Shown: positions 36,105-44,905, counted from the first letter of the stretch. The stretch: DNA of 64,000 nt from Deltaproteobacteria bacterium (GCA_019310965.1 JAFDDG010000012.1:24076-88075); one strand, 5' to 3'. Notes: generated by a model not told the origin, from the letters alone. Made by a program: numbers and translations.

Positions 36105-38885
36105 TCAACTGCAACCGCTGGTGTTTCCGCAGTTGGGGCATTTGTAACACGTACCGCTGCGGATCATGATCGAGCCGCAGTCGCTGCAGCTCGGCGCGTC
36201 CGCCTGGTTCACCATCGCGTAGCCACTCGCACTGCTGCTGCCGACCTCGCCCGAGCCACCGGCCACCACGGCCACTTCGGCCTCGGCCCCCGCCCCGGCG
36301 GTGACCGTGTCCTGCTCGTCCGCCACCGGCGGCTCGCCCGTCAGGAAGCGGGTGCCGAGGAAGCGGAACACATAGTCCATCACCGACTTCGCAATCGGAA
36401 TCTCCCGATTGTTCGTGAAGCCCGCCGGCTCGAAGCGCGTGTGACTGAACTTGTCGACCAGGGTCTTCAAGGGCACACCGTACTGGAGCGAGATGGACGT
36501 CATCGTGGCGATGGTGTCCATCAGACCCGAAACGGTGCTGCCCTCCTTGGCCATGCGCAGGAAGATCTCGCCCGGCTTCCCGTCGTCGTAGAGACCGACG
36601 GTGAGGTAGCCCTCGTGGCCCGCAATCGAGAACTTGTGGGTCAGGGCCGTGCGCTCGTCCGGCAGCTTCTTGCGCACCGGACGTTCGCCGGCTGACGCAG
36701 AATTGCTGCTCGCGCCGGTATTGAGCGGCTGGGTGCGCTTGCTGCCGTCGCGGTAGACGGCCAGGGCCTTGAGGCCGAGCTTCCAGCCCTCGAGGTAGGC
36801 ATCCGCCACATCCACCACCGTCGCATCCTCGGGCAAGTTCACCGTCTTGCTGATGGCGCCCGACAGAAAGGGCTGCACCGCACCCATCATGCGCACGTGG
36901 CCCATCCACTCGATGCTGCGGGTGCCATTCTGCGCTCGGAACGCGCAATCGAAGACGGCCACGTGCTCATCCGCGAGGTGCGGCGCGCCCTCGATCGTCT
37001 CGTTCTCGTCGATGAAGGCGACGATGGCGTCGACCTCATCCTGCGAGTAGTCGAGCCGGGCCAGCGCCGTCGGGACCGTGTTGTTCACGATCTTGAGCAG
37101 GCCCCCACCGACCAGCTTCTTGTACTTGACCAGCGCAATGTCGGGCTCCACGCCGGTCGTATCACAGTCCATCATGAACGCGATGGTGCCAGTCGGCGCC
37201 AGCACGGTGACCTGGCCGTTCTTGAAACCGTGCCGGCGGCCGGCCTCGAGCGCGCCCGCCCAGCTGCGGCGCGCCGCGTCGAGCAGCTCCACGCGCACGC
37301 CCTCAGCCGGGATCGCATCGGCCGCCGCCTTGTGCATTCCGATCACTTCGAGGAAGGGCTTGCGATTCGCCTTGTACTTGACGAACGGCCCCATGGCCTC
37401 CGCGACTTGCGCCGAGCGCAGGTACGCCTGGCCGCACATCAGCGCCGTGAGCGCTGCCGCCACGTTGCGGCCCTCATCGCTGTCGTAGGGCAGACCCAAA
37501 GTCATCAGCAGCGCACCGAGGTTGGCGTAGCCGAGACCCAACGGCCGGTACAGGTGGCTGTTCTTCTCGATGGCCGGCGTCGGGTAGGCCGCGTGGTCCA
37601 CCATGATCTCCTGACCGAGGATCGTGATGTCGACCGCCGCGGTGTATGCCGCCACATCGAAGCTGCCGTCTTCGTCGAGGAACTTGATCAGGTTCAGACT
37701 GGCCAGATTGCACGCCGTATCGTCGAGAAACATGTACTCGCTGCACGGATTGCTGGCATTGATGCGGCCGCTGTTCTTGACCGGATTCCAGCGGTTGATC
37801 GTGGTGTCGTACTGGATGCCCGGATCGCCGCAGATATGCGTCGCCTCGGCCATGGCCGTGAGGAGATCCCGCGCCTTCAGCCTCTCGCAGGGCTCGCCGC
37901 TGAGCACCTCCTTGGTGATCCAGTCGCTATCCGCCAGCACCGCATGCATGAAATTGTCGGTTACGCGCACGGAGTGGTTGGCGTTCTGGAAGTAGACCGA
38001 GTCGTAGGCACCGCCGGGCACGTTGAAACCGCCGTCGTAACCCTCGGCGATCAACGCCCAGGCCTTCTTCTCCTCGCGGGCCTTGCTGTTCACAAAATCC
38101 AGGATATCCGGATGATCGGCATCGAGGATCACCATCTTCGCAGCGCGGCGCGTCTTGCCACCGCTCTTGATCACGCCGGCGAAGGCGTCGAAGCCCCTCA
38201 TGAACGAAACCGGGCCCGACGCGATGCCGCCGCCGGCGAGCTTCTCCTTGGAAGAGCGAATCTTCGAGAAATTCGAGCCGGCACCCGAGCCGCCCTTGAA
38301 GAGCATGGCCTCGGTCTTGGCGAGATCCATGATCGAGGTCATGGTGTCGTCGACAGAGTTGATGAAGCAGGCGCTCGCCTGCTGAGGCGTACCCTGCACC
38401 CCGAGGTTGAACCAGACGGGGCTGTTGAAGGCCATGCGCTGCGTGACGAGGATGTACTTGAGCTCGTCGCGATAGGCATCGCGGTCTTCCGGTGCCTTGA
38501 AGTAGTGGGACTTCTCCCCCCACTCGACGATGCGGTCGACGACGCGGCCGATCAGCTGTTTGACACTGCGCTCGCGCTCCGGGGTGCCAACGTGACCGCG
38601 AAAGTACTTCGACACGACGACGTTCGTCGCGAGCTGCGACCACTCCTTCGGGATCTCGACGTCGATCTGCTCGAAGACGGTTTCACCGCGCTCGTCGCTG
38701 ATCTTGGCGTCGCGCAGCTCCCACTCGACCATGTCGAAGGGATCCACGCCGGCCTGGGTGAAATGGCGGGGAACGGTAACGCCCCGGGGTTGTTGCTTCG
38801 TTCTCTGACGGCTGCCCGAAGTGGACTTTCTGGTCTGAGCCCTGGTCTGAGTCCCGTTGGTTCCGGCAGTCGTCGTTCCGTTCAC
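36105..38885 (-). CDS. nrdJ: adenosylcobalamin-dependent (class II) ribonucleotide reductase
   Basis: NrdJ reduces ribonucleotides to deoxyribonucleotides with a cobalamin-generated thiyl radical and needs no oxygen. The 926-residue protein opens with a disordered basic tail. It then has AFNSPVWFNLG, QASACFINSVDDTM, the active-site NPCSEYMFLDDTACNLASLNL and PTGTIAFMMDCDTTGVEPD. It ends with a Cys-rich zinc ribbon (CSDCGSIMIRSGTCYKCPNCG). The start is GTG with AGGGGGAAAGG before it. It implies the host makes or imports vitamin B12. It is a single gene with a leader of several hundred bases. Confidence 0.97.
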   Translation of the reverse strand: MNGTTTAGTNGTQTRAQTRKSTSGSRQRTKQQPRGVTVPRHFTQAGVDPFDMVEWELRDAKISDERGETVFEQIDVEIPKEWSQLATNVVVSKYFRGHVGTPERERSVKQLIGRVVDRIVEWGEKSHYFKAPEDRDAYRDELKYILVTQRMAFNSPVWFNLGVQGTPQQASACFINSVDDTMTSIMDLAKTEAMLFKGGSGAGSNFSKIRSSKEKLAGGGIASGPVSFMRGFDAFAGVIKSGGKTRRAAKMVILDADHPDILDFVNSKAREEKKAWALIAEGYDGGFNVPGGAYDSVYFQNANHSVRVTDNFMHAVLADSDWITKEVLSGEPCERLKARDLLTAMAEATHICGDPGIQYDTTINRWNPVKNSGRINASNPCSEYMFLDDTACNLASLNLIKFLDEDGSFDVAAYTAAVDITILGQEIMVDHAAYPTPAIEKNSHLYRPLGLGYANLGALLMTLGLPYDSDEGRNVAAALTALMCGQAYLRSAQVAEAMGPFVKYKANRKPFLEVIGMHKAAADAIPAEGVRVELLDAARRSWAGALEAGRRHGFKNGQVTVLAPTGTIAFMMDCDTTGVEPDIALVKYKKLVGGGLLKIVNNTVPTALARLDYSQDEVDAIVAFIDENETIEGAPHLADEHVAVFDCAFRAQNGTRSIEWMGHVRMMGAVQPFLSGAISKTVNLPEDATVVDVADAYLEGWKLGLKALAVYRDGSKRTQPLNTGASSNSASAGERPVRKKLPDERTALTHKFSIAGHEGYLTVGLYDDGKPGEIFLRMAKEGSTVSGLMDTIATMTSISLQYGVPLKTLVDKFSHTRFEPAGFTNNREIPIAKSVMDYVFRFLGTRFLTGEPPVADEQDTVTAGAGAEAEVAVVAGGSGEVGSSSASGYAMVNQADAPSCSDCGSIMIRSGTCYKCPNCGNTSGCS

Positions 38886-39077
38886 CCTTTCCCCCTATTT
38901 GAAATGGCAGCCTCGCAGCTCCCGCTTCCGCTGTGTTCTGGCGCTCGCCCTTGCACGCGTGTGACTCAGCCACACCAACCTGTCAGCCCTCCCATTTCGC
39001 CCCGATTGGAGCCTCGACGGCATGCATCGGGGCCGAGCGCATAGGGTGGAACTCCTGAATCACCTGCGAAGACAAAT

Positions 39078-39122
39078 CACCCGGCCTCGCGTTCGGCTCG
39101 CGCCGCCCCTCGAGGCCGGGTG
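39078..39122. promoter_or_regulatory. 12-bp hairpin in the nrdJ leader region
   Basis: CACCCGGCCTCG (39078-39089) pairs perfectly with CGAGGCCGGGTG (39111-39122) across a 21-nt loop. It could terminate transcripts from fno (minus strand, ATTTGTCTT follows) or act as a structure in the nrdJ leader. Apart from this hairpin and the promoter elements, 38886-39464 holds no gene I can see, and I found no B12-box of a cobalamin riboswitch. Confidence 0.5.
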
Positions 39123-39277
39123 TTGAATCCAGGGGATGAGAGAGGCCTCGGTACATCCAAGGCCCCCAAGCAAGGTTCAGGTCCTCCATCCCGTTCCAAG
39201 CCTGCTTCCCGCTGGCGACCGCCTGTTTCGAAAAACCCCCCAGGCCACCAGAGGGACATGCCTCATCCCCATGACGC

Positions 39278-39306
39278 TCTTTACTCCTGCGACGAAATCG
39301 TGTCAA
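39278..39306 (-). promoter_or_regulatory. putative nrdJ promoter
   Basis: On the minus strand TTGACA (39301-39306, perfect -35) and TAAAGA (39278-39283, weak -10, 3/6) are separated by 17 bp. A transcript would begin near 39270, giving a leader of about 385 nt before nrdJ. Confidence 0.4.
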
Positions 39307-39315
39307 CACGGAACC

Positions 39316-39361
39316 CACAAAATATAGCGCTTCACCGGCCCGCGGAGCACAAGTGGTTGAG
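39316..39361. promoter_or_regulatory. pair of NrdR-box-like sites upstream of nrdJ
   Basis: CACAAAATATAGCG (39316-39329) matches 12 of 14 positions of the NrdR consensus CACWATATHKWGTG. A weaker copy CACAAGTGGTTGAG (39348-39361, 9 of 14) starts 32 bp away, about the three-turn spacing usual for paired NrdR boxes. The first box is AT-rich in a GC-rich setting. Confidence 0.4.
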
Positions 39362-39464
39362 GTTTCAGGTGTTTTGGGCGCCGGCTCGGTGGGGGCCGCA
39401 GCGTCAAACGGCGGTCTGATCGCAGCTGAAGTGCGCAAGCATTCGAAAAGTCTGAATTTTCGGT

Positions 39465-40157
39465 CTAGGAACCTGAGCTTTCGCCCGGCAGGCCCGTGAG
39501 CCGGATGCCGAGGCCCTCGGAAACCTTGTAGCGAATGTTCAGGCCGATCAGCAGCGCGGTCACGGATTCGACGATCCGCGCGTTCGAAAGCGGCCCGCCG
39601 TCGATGCCACGCAGCCCCGGGACCAGCTCGCACAGGGCCATCACCCGCTCACGCGACGCCTTGGCCCCGGACACGATCACGTCGCATTCGACAGGCTCCT
39701 CGAGGTGCTGCAGACGGTGCGCAGAGACGTTCTGGAACGCCGATACGACATCGACCCCCTTCGGCACCAGCGACTTCACCAGCTCCGCGCAGGAGCCCTG
39801 CCAGATGCCGAGCGTGCGCACGGCGCCGTCGCCGACGGCAGCTGCCAGCGGCACACCCATCGAGACCACGACCTGACCGTCGGCAAGCTTCTCCTTGATG
39901 CCCTTCACGGTGCTGGCGAAGTGCTCGAACGGCACCGACAGGATCACGATCGGCGCGCGCGGGGTGGCGTCCTCGTTGGCCAGGCCCTCGACGTCCGCAC
40001 CCGGCACCGCCTGGCGCACTTTCTCGGCGGCCTCCAGCGCCCGGTCGAGCTTGCGCGAGCCGATCACCACCGGCTGTCCGGCCTTGGCAAAGCGCAGCGC
40101 CAGGCCCAGGCCCTGATCTCCGGTTCCACCCAGAATCGCGATCGCATTCTCGTTCAT
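39465..40157 (-). CDS. fno: F420H2:NADP oxidoreductase (Fno/NpdG)
   Basis: Fno moves hydride between coenzyme F420 and NADP. From ATG 40157 the product is 230 residues. The N-terminal Rossmann motif is IAILGGTGDQGLGLALRFAKAGQPVVIGSRKLDRA, the classic GGTGxxGxGLALR of this family. It is followed by VILSVPFEHFASTV, VSAFQNVSAHRLQ, DVIVSGAKASRERVMALCE and LRGIDGGPLSNARIVESVTALLIGLN. It implies F420 in the cell. It is divergent from the DUF971 gene across only 48 bp, which contain a 14-bp palindrome. Confidence 0.92.
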   Translation of the reverse strand: MNENAIAILGGTGDQGLGLALRFAKAGQPVVIGSRKLDRALEAAEKVRQAVPGADVEGLANEDATPRAPIVILSVPFEHFASTVKGIKEKLADGQVVVSMGVPLAAAVGDGAVRTLGIWQGSCAELVKSLVPKGVDVVSAFQNVSAHRLQHLEEPVECDVIVSGAKASRERVMALCELVPGLRGIDGGPLSNARIVESVTALLIGLNIRYKVSEGLGIRLTGLPGESSGS

Positions 40158-40184
40158 CGTGCCTCTCTCTCCGACGGGGGCGCG

Positions 40185-40198
40185 AGAGTAGCTACTCT
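40185..40198. promoter_or_regulatory. 14-bp palindrome between fno and DUF971
   Basis: AGAGTAGCTACTCT is a perfect palindrome lying between the two divergent start codons (40157 and 40206). The gap is so short that promoters must overlap it, so it is a good operator candidate. Confidence 0.5.
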
Positions 40199-40205
40199 TC
40201 GTGAG

Positions 40206-40517
40206 ATGTCCGACGAGAATGCGGCGTTCACCCCGACACAGATCCGCCAGGCGGGCCCCGCGCAGCTGGCGATCACCTGGCAAGACGGTCACGAGAGCGT
40301 CTACGCCGTGCGCGACCTGCGACTGGCCTGTGGCTGCGCGATCTGCGTCGACGAGTGGACCGGCGAGGAGCACCTCGACCCCGCCTGCGTTCCGGAAGAC
40401 GTGCGGCCGCTGAAGATCGAGTCGGTGGGGCGCTATGCGCTCCAGATCCAGTGGAGCGACGGACACGACACGGGGATCTACCCTTTCCGGCGGCTGCGCG
40501 CGCTCGACGCGGGCTGA
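40206..40517 (+). CDS. DUF971 (GBBH-like N-terminal) protein
   Basis: The 103-residue product has the family pattern LAITWQDGHESVYAVRDLRLACGCAICVDEWTG and ALQIQWSDGHDTGIYPFRRLR. This domain occurs alone in bacteria, often near Fe-S cluster genes, and at the N-terminus of gamma-butyrobetaine hydroxylases. The Cys-Gly-Cys-Ala-Ile-Cys segment could bind metal. The function of stand-alone forms is not established. ATG 40206 sits at the end of the divergent region shared with fno. Confidence 0.85.
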   Translation: MSDENAAFTPTQIRQAGPAQLAITWQDGHESVYAVRDLRLACGCAICVDEWTGEEHLDPACVPEDVRPLKIESVGRYALQIQWSDGHDTGIYPFRRLRALDAG

Positions 40518-40643
40518 GTCAGCCCGCTGCCTCGATCGCATCGAGGCAGGCGAGCTGCGCCGCCTGACCCGGCGCCAGCGGCGGCGACGCGGAGCTGCTG
40601 CAGGTCCACCTCACCCGGGCCGGCCACGCGGTATCGTTGGACG

Positions 40644-41456
40644 ATGGGCGAACAGGCAATCATTCCCTCAGCGACGCTGCTGCTCGTGCGCGACGCACCC
40701 GGCGGCCTCGAAGTCTTCATGGTGAAGCGCAACCACGCCATCGACTTCATGCCGGGCGCCATGGTGTTTCCCGGCGGCAAGGTCGACCCGGCCGACTCGG
40801 ATCCGGCGCTGACGGCCAGCTGGCACCGTGGAGAAGATCGATTTCCGGAGACGCTCACCGCACGCGTCGCGGCGATTCGCGAGTCGTTCGAGGAATGCGG
40901 CATCCTGCTGGCACGGGAGCGCGGCTCCGACGCATTGCTGGACGAGGCGCGCGCACGCAGCATCGATGCACGACATCGCGCGGCGCTGTGCCGCGGCGAG
41001 CGAGATCTCGCCGCGATCGTGGCCGAAGAAGACCTCGAGCTGGCCGGTGACCTGCCGACCCACTTCGCGCACTGGATCACACCGGAAATGATGCCCAAGC
41101 GCTTCGATACGCATTTCTTCCTGGTCGAGACACCCGCCGGCCAGAGCGCAGTGCACGACGGCGGAGAATCCGTCGACTCCGTGTGGATCACTCCGCAGCG
41201 GGCGATCGCGGAGGAAGCCGCTGCGCGCCTCAGCATCATCTTCCCGACACTGATGCAGCTCAGGAAGCTCGCCCGCCACGCACGCGTCGCCGACGCGCTG
41301 GCGGCCAGCCGCGCCGAGCCGGTGGTGACGGTGTTGCCGCACATCGAAGAGGGAGGAGAAGGGCCCGTCCTGCACATTCCGATCGACGCCGGCTACGGCG
41401 TCAGCGAAATGTCACTCGAAGCGTTCTCCAAGAAATTGCCGGTCAAGCCCGACTAA
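40644..41456 (+). CDS. Nudix hydrolase (NUDT19-like)
   Basis: The 270-residue protein starts SATLLLVRDAPGGLEVFMVKRNHAIDFMPGAMVFPGGKVD. The Nudix box is split by an insertion: GGKVDPADS, then RVAAIRESFEECGILLARE, as in NUDT19-like CoA or nucleotide diphosphatases. Such proteins hydrolyse X-linked nucleoside diphosphates. The 3' end overlaps the YdjC gene's stop by 4 bp on the opposite strand. Confidence 0.88.
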   Translation: MGEQAIIPSATLLLVRDAPGGLEVFMVKRNHAIDFMPGAMVFPGGKVDPADSDPALTASWHRGEDRFPETLTARVAAIRESFEECGILLARERGSDALLDEARARSIDARHRAALCRGERDLAAIVAEEDLELAGDLPTHFAHWITPEMMPKRFDTHFFLVETPAGQSAVHDGGESVDSVWITPQRAIAEEAAARLSIIFPTLMQLRKLARHARVADALAASRAEPVVTVLPHIEEGGEGPVLHIPIDAGYGVSEMSLEAFSKKLPVKPD

Positions 41457-42340
41457 CCAGCCCGCACCAACTCGCGCAGCGCGCGCATGCCAACGGTGCG
41501 AAGACCCGCTTCCGCGAGTGCCCGGCGACCCGATTCACCACCGTAGAACGTTCGCTCGAATTCCCGCATGTGGGCCGTATCGCTGATCGCATCGAGTTCC
41601 TCGCCACCGCGGGCTGGATGACAGATGAGGTAGCTCACGCCGGTTCCGAGCTTCGCCAGGCGAGCGCGGTTGTGCGCCTCACCCCCGCCCGGCTCGAAGT
41701 GGAGCGATCGATCGTCGAAGCCATCGAGGATCGGAATACCCACCGCCTCGAGCCGCTCGATGGCGCGTCGGTAGACCGGCACCGAAGCTTCGGCCCCGAG
41801 CGCCCGGAGCACCGCCTCATCGGGCCGCACCACGAAGAGCGGCAGGCGGAACTCGAGGGCCAGGCGCCCATAGATGTCGACGAAGGGTGGCAGCATGACG
41901 GCACCCATGTGCGCGTCGAGGTGCGTCACGTCGATGCCGGCGGCGAGCGCGCCCTCGATCTGCGCGCGCAGCTCGCGCTCCACTTCGTCCGGGCGCGCTC
42001 GCTCCACGAGCGTCGCCACCGTCTGCGGGAACGCACCATCGGGGTCGACCAGCGACGGCACGGCAGCGGCGCCCACCACCGGGCCCCAACGGTAGTGGGC
42101 ATACTCGCAGTTCAGCGTCAGGTGCACGCCGAGGTCGACCCCGGGGCGCTCGCGTGCGTATCCCGCGGCTTCGGCGAACCAGGGACACGGCACCATCACG
42201 CTGCCGCAAGTAGCCGGCCCCGCGTCGAGCGCCTCGAAGGCCCCGACGTTGGCCGCGTGACAGCAGCCGATATCGTCGGCGTGAACGATGGCGATGCGAT
42301 CGGCAGCGGAAAAGCCGAGCCGTTGCGCGAGCCTGGACAT
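41453..42340 (-). CDS. YdjC/ChbG family deacetylase
   Basis: The 295-residue protein begins RIAIVHADDIGCCHAANVGAFEAL, with the metal-binding Asp-Asp of YdjC-type carbohydrate deacetylases. It continues GVDLGVHLTLNCEYAHYRWGP and IDVTHLDAHMGAVML, supplying the further His/Asp ligands, and SYLICHPARGGEEL. Relatives deacetylate chitooligosaccharides (ChbG) or hopanoid glucosamine (HpnK). Which substrate applies here is open. Confidence 0.9.
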   Translation of the reverse strand: MSRLAQRLGFSAADRIAIVHADDIGCCHAANVGAFEALDAGPATCGSVMVPCPWFAEAAGYARERPGVDLGVHLTLNCEYAHYRWGPVVGAAAVPSLVDPDGAFPQTVATLVERARPDEVERELRAQIEGALAAGIDVTHLDAHMGAVMLPPFVDIYGRLALEFRLPLFVVRPDEAVLRALGAEASVPVYRRAIERLEAVGIPILDGFDDRSLHFEPGGGEAHNRARLAKLGTGVSYLICHPARGGEELDAISDTAHMREFERTFYGGESGRRALAEAGLRTVGMRALRELVRAG

Positions 42341-42474
42341 GAAGGATCTCCCGGGCCGGACTCGCCCCCGGCCGGGTCGATTCTACCCTCGGCGCGCGTG
42401 CCGCGGAGCCTCACGAGTGACGCGAGCGCCTGCTTCGCCCCCCTGGACGGAGCGACCGAGGAGGAGCACAGGCC

Positions 42475-42867
42475 TCAGAAGTCGATCACCACCAGACGAC
42501 CGCCGCGGTGGGCCGGGTGCAGCTGGCAGTAGATCGGATAGCTGCCGGGCTCGAGGGCCGGCAGCTCGATCGGGTGCTCCTGACCGGGGATCAGCACCTC
42601 TTCGATCCCGGCGCCGGTGATGCTGAAGCCGTGCGGCGTCTCCGTCGTGTTGAACACCGAGAGCGCGGCCGGCTTGCCCGCCTCCACGACGATGGTCGAC
42701 GGGATGTAGACGTTCTTGCCCTGCACATTGGTGCTCACCACCTGGATGACAGCGGGCCCGGCGGCGACGCCCTCGTGGTGCTCCGCGAGCACAGGAAACG
42801 CCCCGGCCAACAGCGCGCAGGCGAACGCGGCGAGCCCAATCGAAACGGTGCGGTGACTGCGGGTCAT
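42475..42867 (-). CDS. periplasmic cupredoxin-domain protein
   Basis: From ATG 42867, with GGGAGG before it, the product is 130 residues with a signal peptide (TVSIGLAAFACALLAGAFPVLA). The mature part is one cupredoxin fold with NTTETPHGFSITGAG and GSYPIYCQLHPAHRGGRLVVIDF. Candidate copper ligands are His in PHG and Cys/His in YCQLHPAH. The axial Met of blue copper proteins is absent, as in COX2-like and nitrosocyanin-like members. It may carry electrons or copper; it is divergent from the Mcd-like gene. Confidence 0.85.
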   Translation of the reverse strand: MTRSHRTVSIGLAAFACALLAGAFPVLAEHHEGVAAGPAVIQVVSTNVQGKNVYIPSTIVVEAGKPAALSVFNTTETPHGFSITGAGIEEVLIPGQEHPIELPALEPGSYPIYCQLHPAHRGGRLVVIDF

Positions 42868-42971
42868 GCAAACCTCCCTGATGTGTCGCATCACTCTGCG
42901 CGGACAAGGCGCCACGCTATTCTACGCGCTCCCCAGATCCCCGACAGCATCTCACATCCGAGGATTCCCCG

Positions 42972-44618
42972 ATGACCGCCCTCCCCACTCTCGACGACGC
43001 TCGCCCGCTGCTCGAAGCTGCCGAAGACCTCGTCGAGCGCTGCGTGGCCCGCGCCAGCGAAATCACCGGCGGCGCCAGCGGGATCGACGAACACCAGGTG
43101 CTGGCCGAGCGGGTCGCCTACGCCGCCACCCAGTGTCGCGCAGCCCGCGAGCTGGCGGATTTTGCTGGCGCCGCCGCGGGCGCAGGCCGAGGCAGCGGGT
43201 CTCTCGAGTTGCTGGCAGCCACCGGTATCGCCGAGCAGGTGAGAAGCCTGCGCGACCGCCTCGAGCCGGTACTCGACGACCTTTCGCTCGGCGACAGCGC
43301 CCTCGAGGAGACATTCCCAGCCCACGTGCGCGAGGGGCTGCGACGCGTGGCTCACGAGGCGGCTCTGCGCGAGGTCGGGCGCCGCGTCTGCGAGACACGC
43401 GGCCGCGAGCCGCTGCCCCTCGACGAGTTGCTCGAGCAGGTGCGCGACGCCGTGCGAGAGTTCGCCGAGAACGAAGTGGCGCCGAACGCGGAGCGCATCC
43501 ACCGCAATGACGAACTGGTGCCCGAGGAGTTCATCGCAAAGATGAGCGAGCTCAACTTCTTCGGCCTGTCCATCCCCGAGGCATTCGGCGGCTCCGAGAT
43601 GGGCAACCTGGCGATGATCCTCACCACCGAGGAGCTCTCCCGAGCCTCGCTGGCCGCCGCCGGCTCGTTGATCACACGCCCGGAGATCCTGGCGAAGGCG
43701 CTGCTCCAGGGCGGCACCGACGAGCAGAAACAGACATGGCTGCCACGCATCGCCGCCGGCGAGGTGATGGTCGGCATCTCGGTCACCGAGCCCGACATCG
43801 GCAGCGACGTGTCGGCCGTGAAGTGCCGCGCAGAACGGCAGCGCATCGGGGGCGAAGAAGTGTGGGTGATCAACGGACCCAAGGCCTGGTGCACCTTCGC
43901 GGGTCGCGCCGACGTGCTGGCGGTGCTGTGCCGCACAGATCCGGATCCATCCCTGGGAGCCAAGGGGCTCTCGCTCTTCATCGTGCCGAAGAACACCTTC
44001 GACGGGCACAGCTTCGAGATGCAGCAGCCCGGCGGTGGCCGCATGGTCGGCAAGGCCGACGCGACCCCGGGCTACCGCGGCATGCACTCCTTCACCCTCA
44101 ATTTCGAGAACTACGTGGTGCCGACCGCCAATCTCGTCGGCGAGGAGGGCGGCATCGGCCGCGGCTTCAGCTTGCAGATGGCCGGCTTCGCGGCGGGACG
44201 CCTGCAGACAGGAGGGCGCGCCTGCGGCCTCGCGCAGGCGGCGCTCGAGAAGACCGCGGAGTACGTGGTCGACCGCAACCAATTCGGCAAGCCGATCTCC
44301 GAGTACCAGCTGACCCAGTACACCCTGGGTCGCATGGCGGCGCTGCTCGCCGCATCGCGTGCCATCACCTACGCCGCCGCGAACGCCTTTGACGAGGACG
44401 AGCGCAAGGCCGCCCCCCTCGCCGCCCAGGCCAAGCTCCTGGCCTGCGACATGGCGGTCGAGACCACGCAGATGGGCCAGATGATGCACGGCGGCTGGGG
44501 CTACGCCGAGGAGTATCCGATCAGCCGCTACGTCGTAGACGCGCAGGTGCTTCCGATTTTCGAGGGCGTGAAACCGATTCTGGAGCTGAAGGTGGTGGCC
44601 CGAGCGCTGTTTAGCTGA
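42972..44618 (+). CDS. acyl-CoA dehydrogenase, probable (2S)-methylsuccinyl-CoA dehydrogenase
   Basis: The 548-residue protein has about 150 extra N-terminal residues before a standard acyl-CoA dehydrogenase core. The core shows NFFGLSIPEAFGGSEMGNLAM, FAD/substrate motif GISVTEPDIGSDVSAVK, GYRGMHSFTLNFENYVVP, DRNQFGKPISEYQL and the catalytic-base region LPIFEGVKPILELKVVARAL. This length and layout match Mcd of the ethylmalonyl-CoA pathway better than short-chain dehydrogenases. Electrons would pass through ETF to the ETF-QO at 32795. No ccr, ecm or mcl gene lies nearby, so the assignment is by similarity of layout only. Confidence 0.8.
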   Translation: MTALPTLDDARPLLEAAEDLVERCVARASEITGGASGIDEHQVLAERVAYAATQCRAARELADFAGAAAGAGRGSGSLELLAATGIAEQVRSLRDRLEPVLDDLSLGDSALEETFPAHVREGLRRVAHEAALREVGRRVCETRGREPLPLDELLEQVRDAVREFAENEVAPNAERIHRNDELVPEEFIAKMSELNFFGLSIPEAFGGSEMGNLAMILTTEELSRASLAAAGSLITRPEILAKALLQGGTDEQKQTWLPRIAAGEVMVGISVTEPDIGSDVSAVKCRAERQRIGGEEVWVINGPKAWCTFAGRADVLAVLCRTDPDPSLGAKGLSLFIVPKNTFDGHSFEMQQPGGGRMVGKADATPGYRGMHSFTLNFENYVVPTANLVGEEGGIGRGFSLQMAGFAAGRLQTGGRACGLAQAALEKTAEYVVDRNQFGKPISEYQLTQYTLGRMAALLAASRAITYAAANAFDEDERKAAPLAAQAKLLACDMAVETTQMGQMMHGGWGYAEEYPISRYVVDAQVLPIFEGVKPILELKVVARALFS

Positions 44619-44892
44619 GCGGCGACGCGCCGTTACTGGATGCCTCGCGCTGCTTGTCCTCTCGGTGCTCCCGGAGGCCCTTTCGCGTGTACCAGAGCGC
44701 CAGGGCCAATACGACGAAGAAGCCGTAGCGGTTGAACTCCAGGTGCTCCTCCATCGGAACGATCCAGGCGTCCCAACCGAACCACACGGTGAACACCCAC
44801 AGCATCACCGGCAGGAAGAACGGGTTGTCGAAGGGGGTGCGCGGCGGCTCCTCTTCCTGCTCTTCGTCCGGGCGAGACTCTTCGTCGGCCAT
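44611..44892 (-). CDS. small two-helix membrane protein
   Basis: The 93-residue product has an acidic N-terminal tail (EESRPDEEQEEEPPRTPFDNPFF), then two hydrophobic segments (LPVMLWVFTVWFGWDAWIV and YGFFVVLALALWYTRK) and a charged end. No family with known function is recognised. It follows the AI-2E-family permease by 13 bp on the same strand. Its stop overlaps the end of the opposite Mcd-like gene by 8 bp. Confidence 0.7.
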   Translation of the reverse strand: MADEESRPDEEQEEEPPRTPFDNPFFLPVMLWVFTVWFGWDAWIVPMEEHLEFNRYGFFVVLALALWYTRKGLREHREDKQREASSNGASPLS

Positions 44893-44905
44893 GCAGCCAC
44901 GATAG

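Noticed and set aside
36897-39044. 715-aa plus-strand ORF
   Set aside because: It is antisense to nrdJ and rich in Arg/His/Asp/Leu, typical of a shadow frame.
38886-39464. cobalamin riboswitch upstream of nrdJ
   Set aside because: I looked for the conserved B12-box core on the minus strand and did not find it. Class II enzymes usually lack this control, since they need B12.
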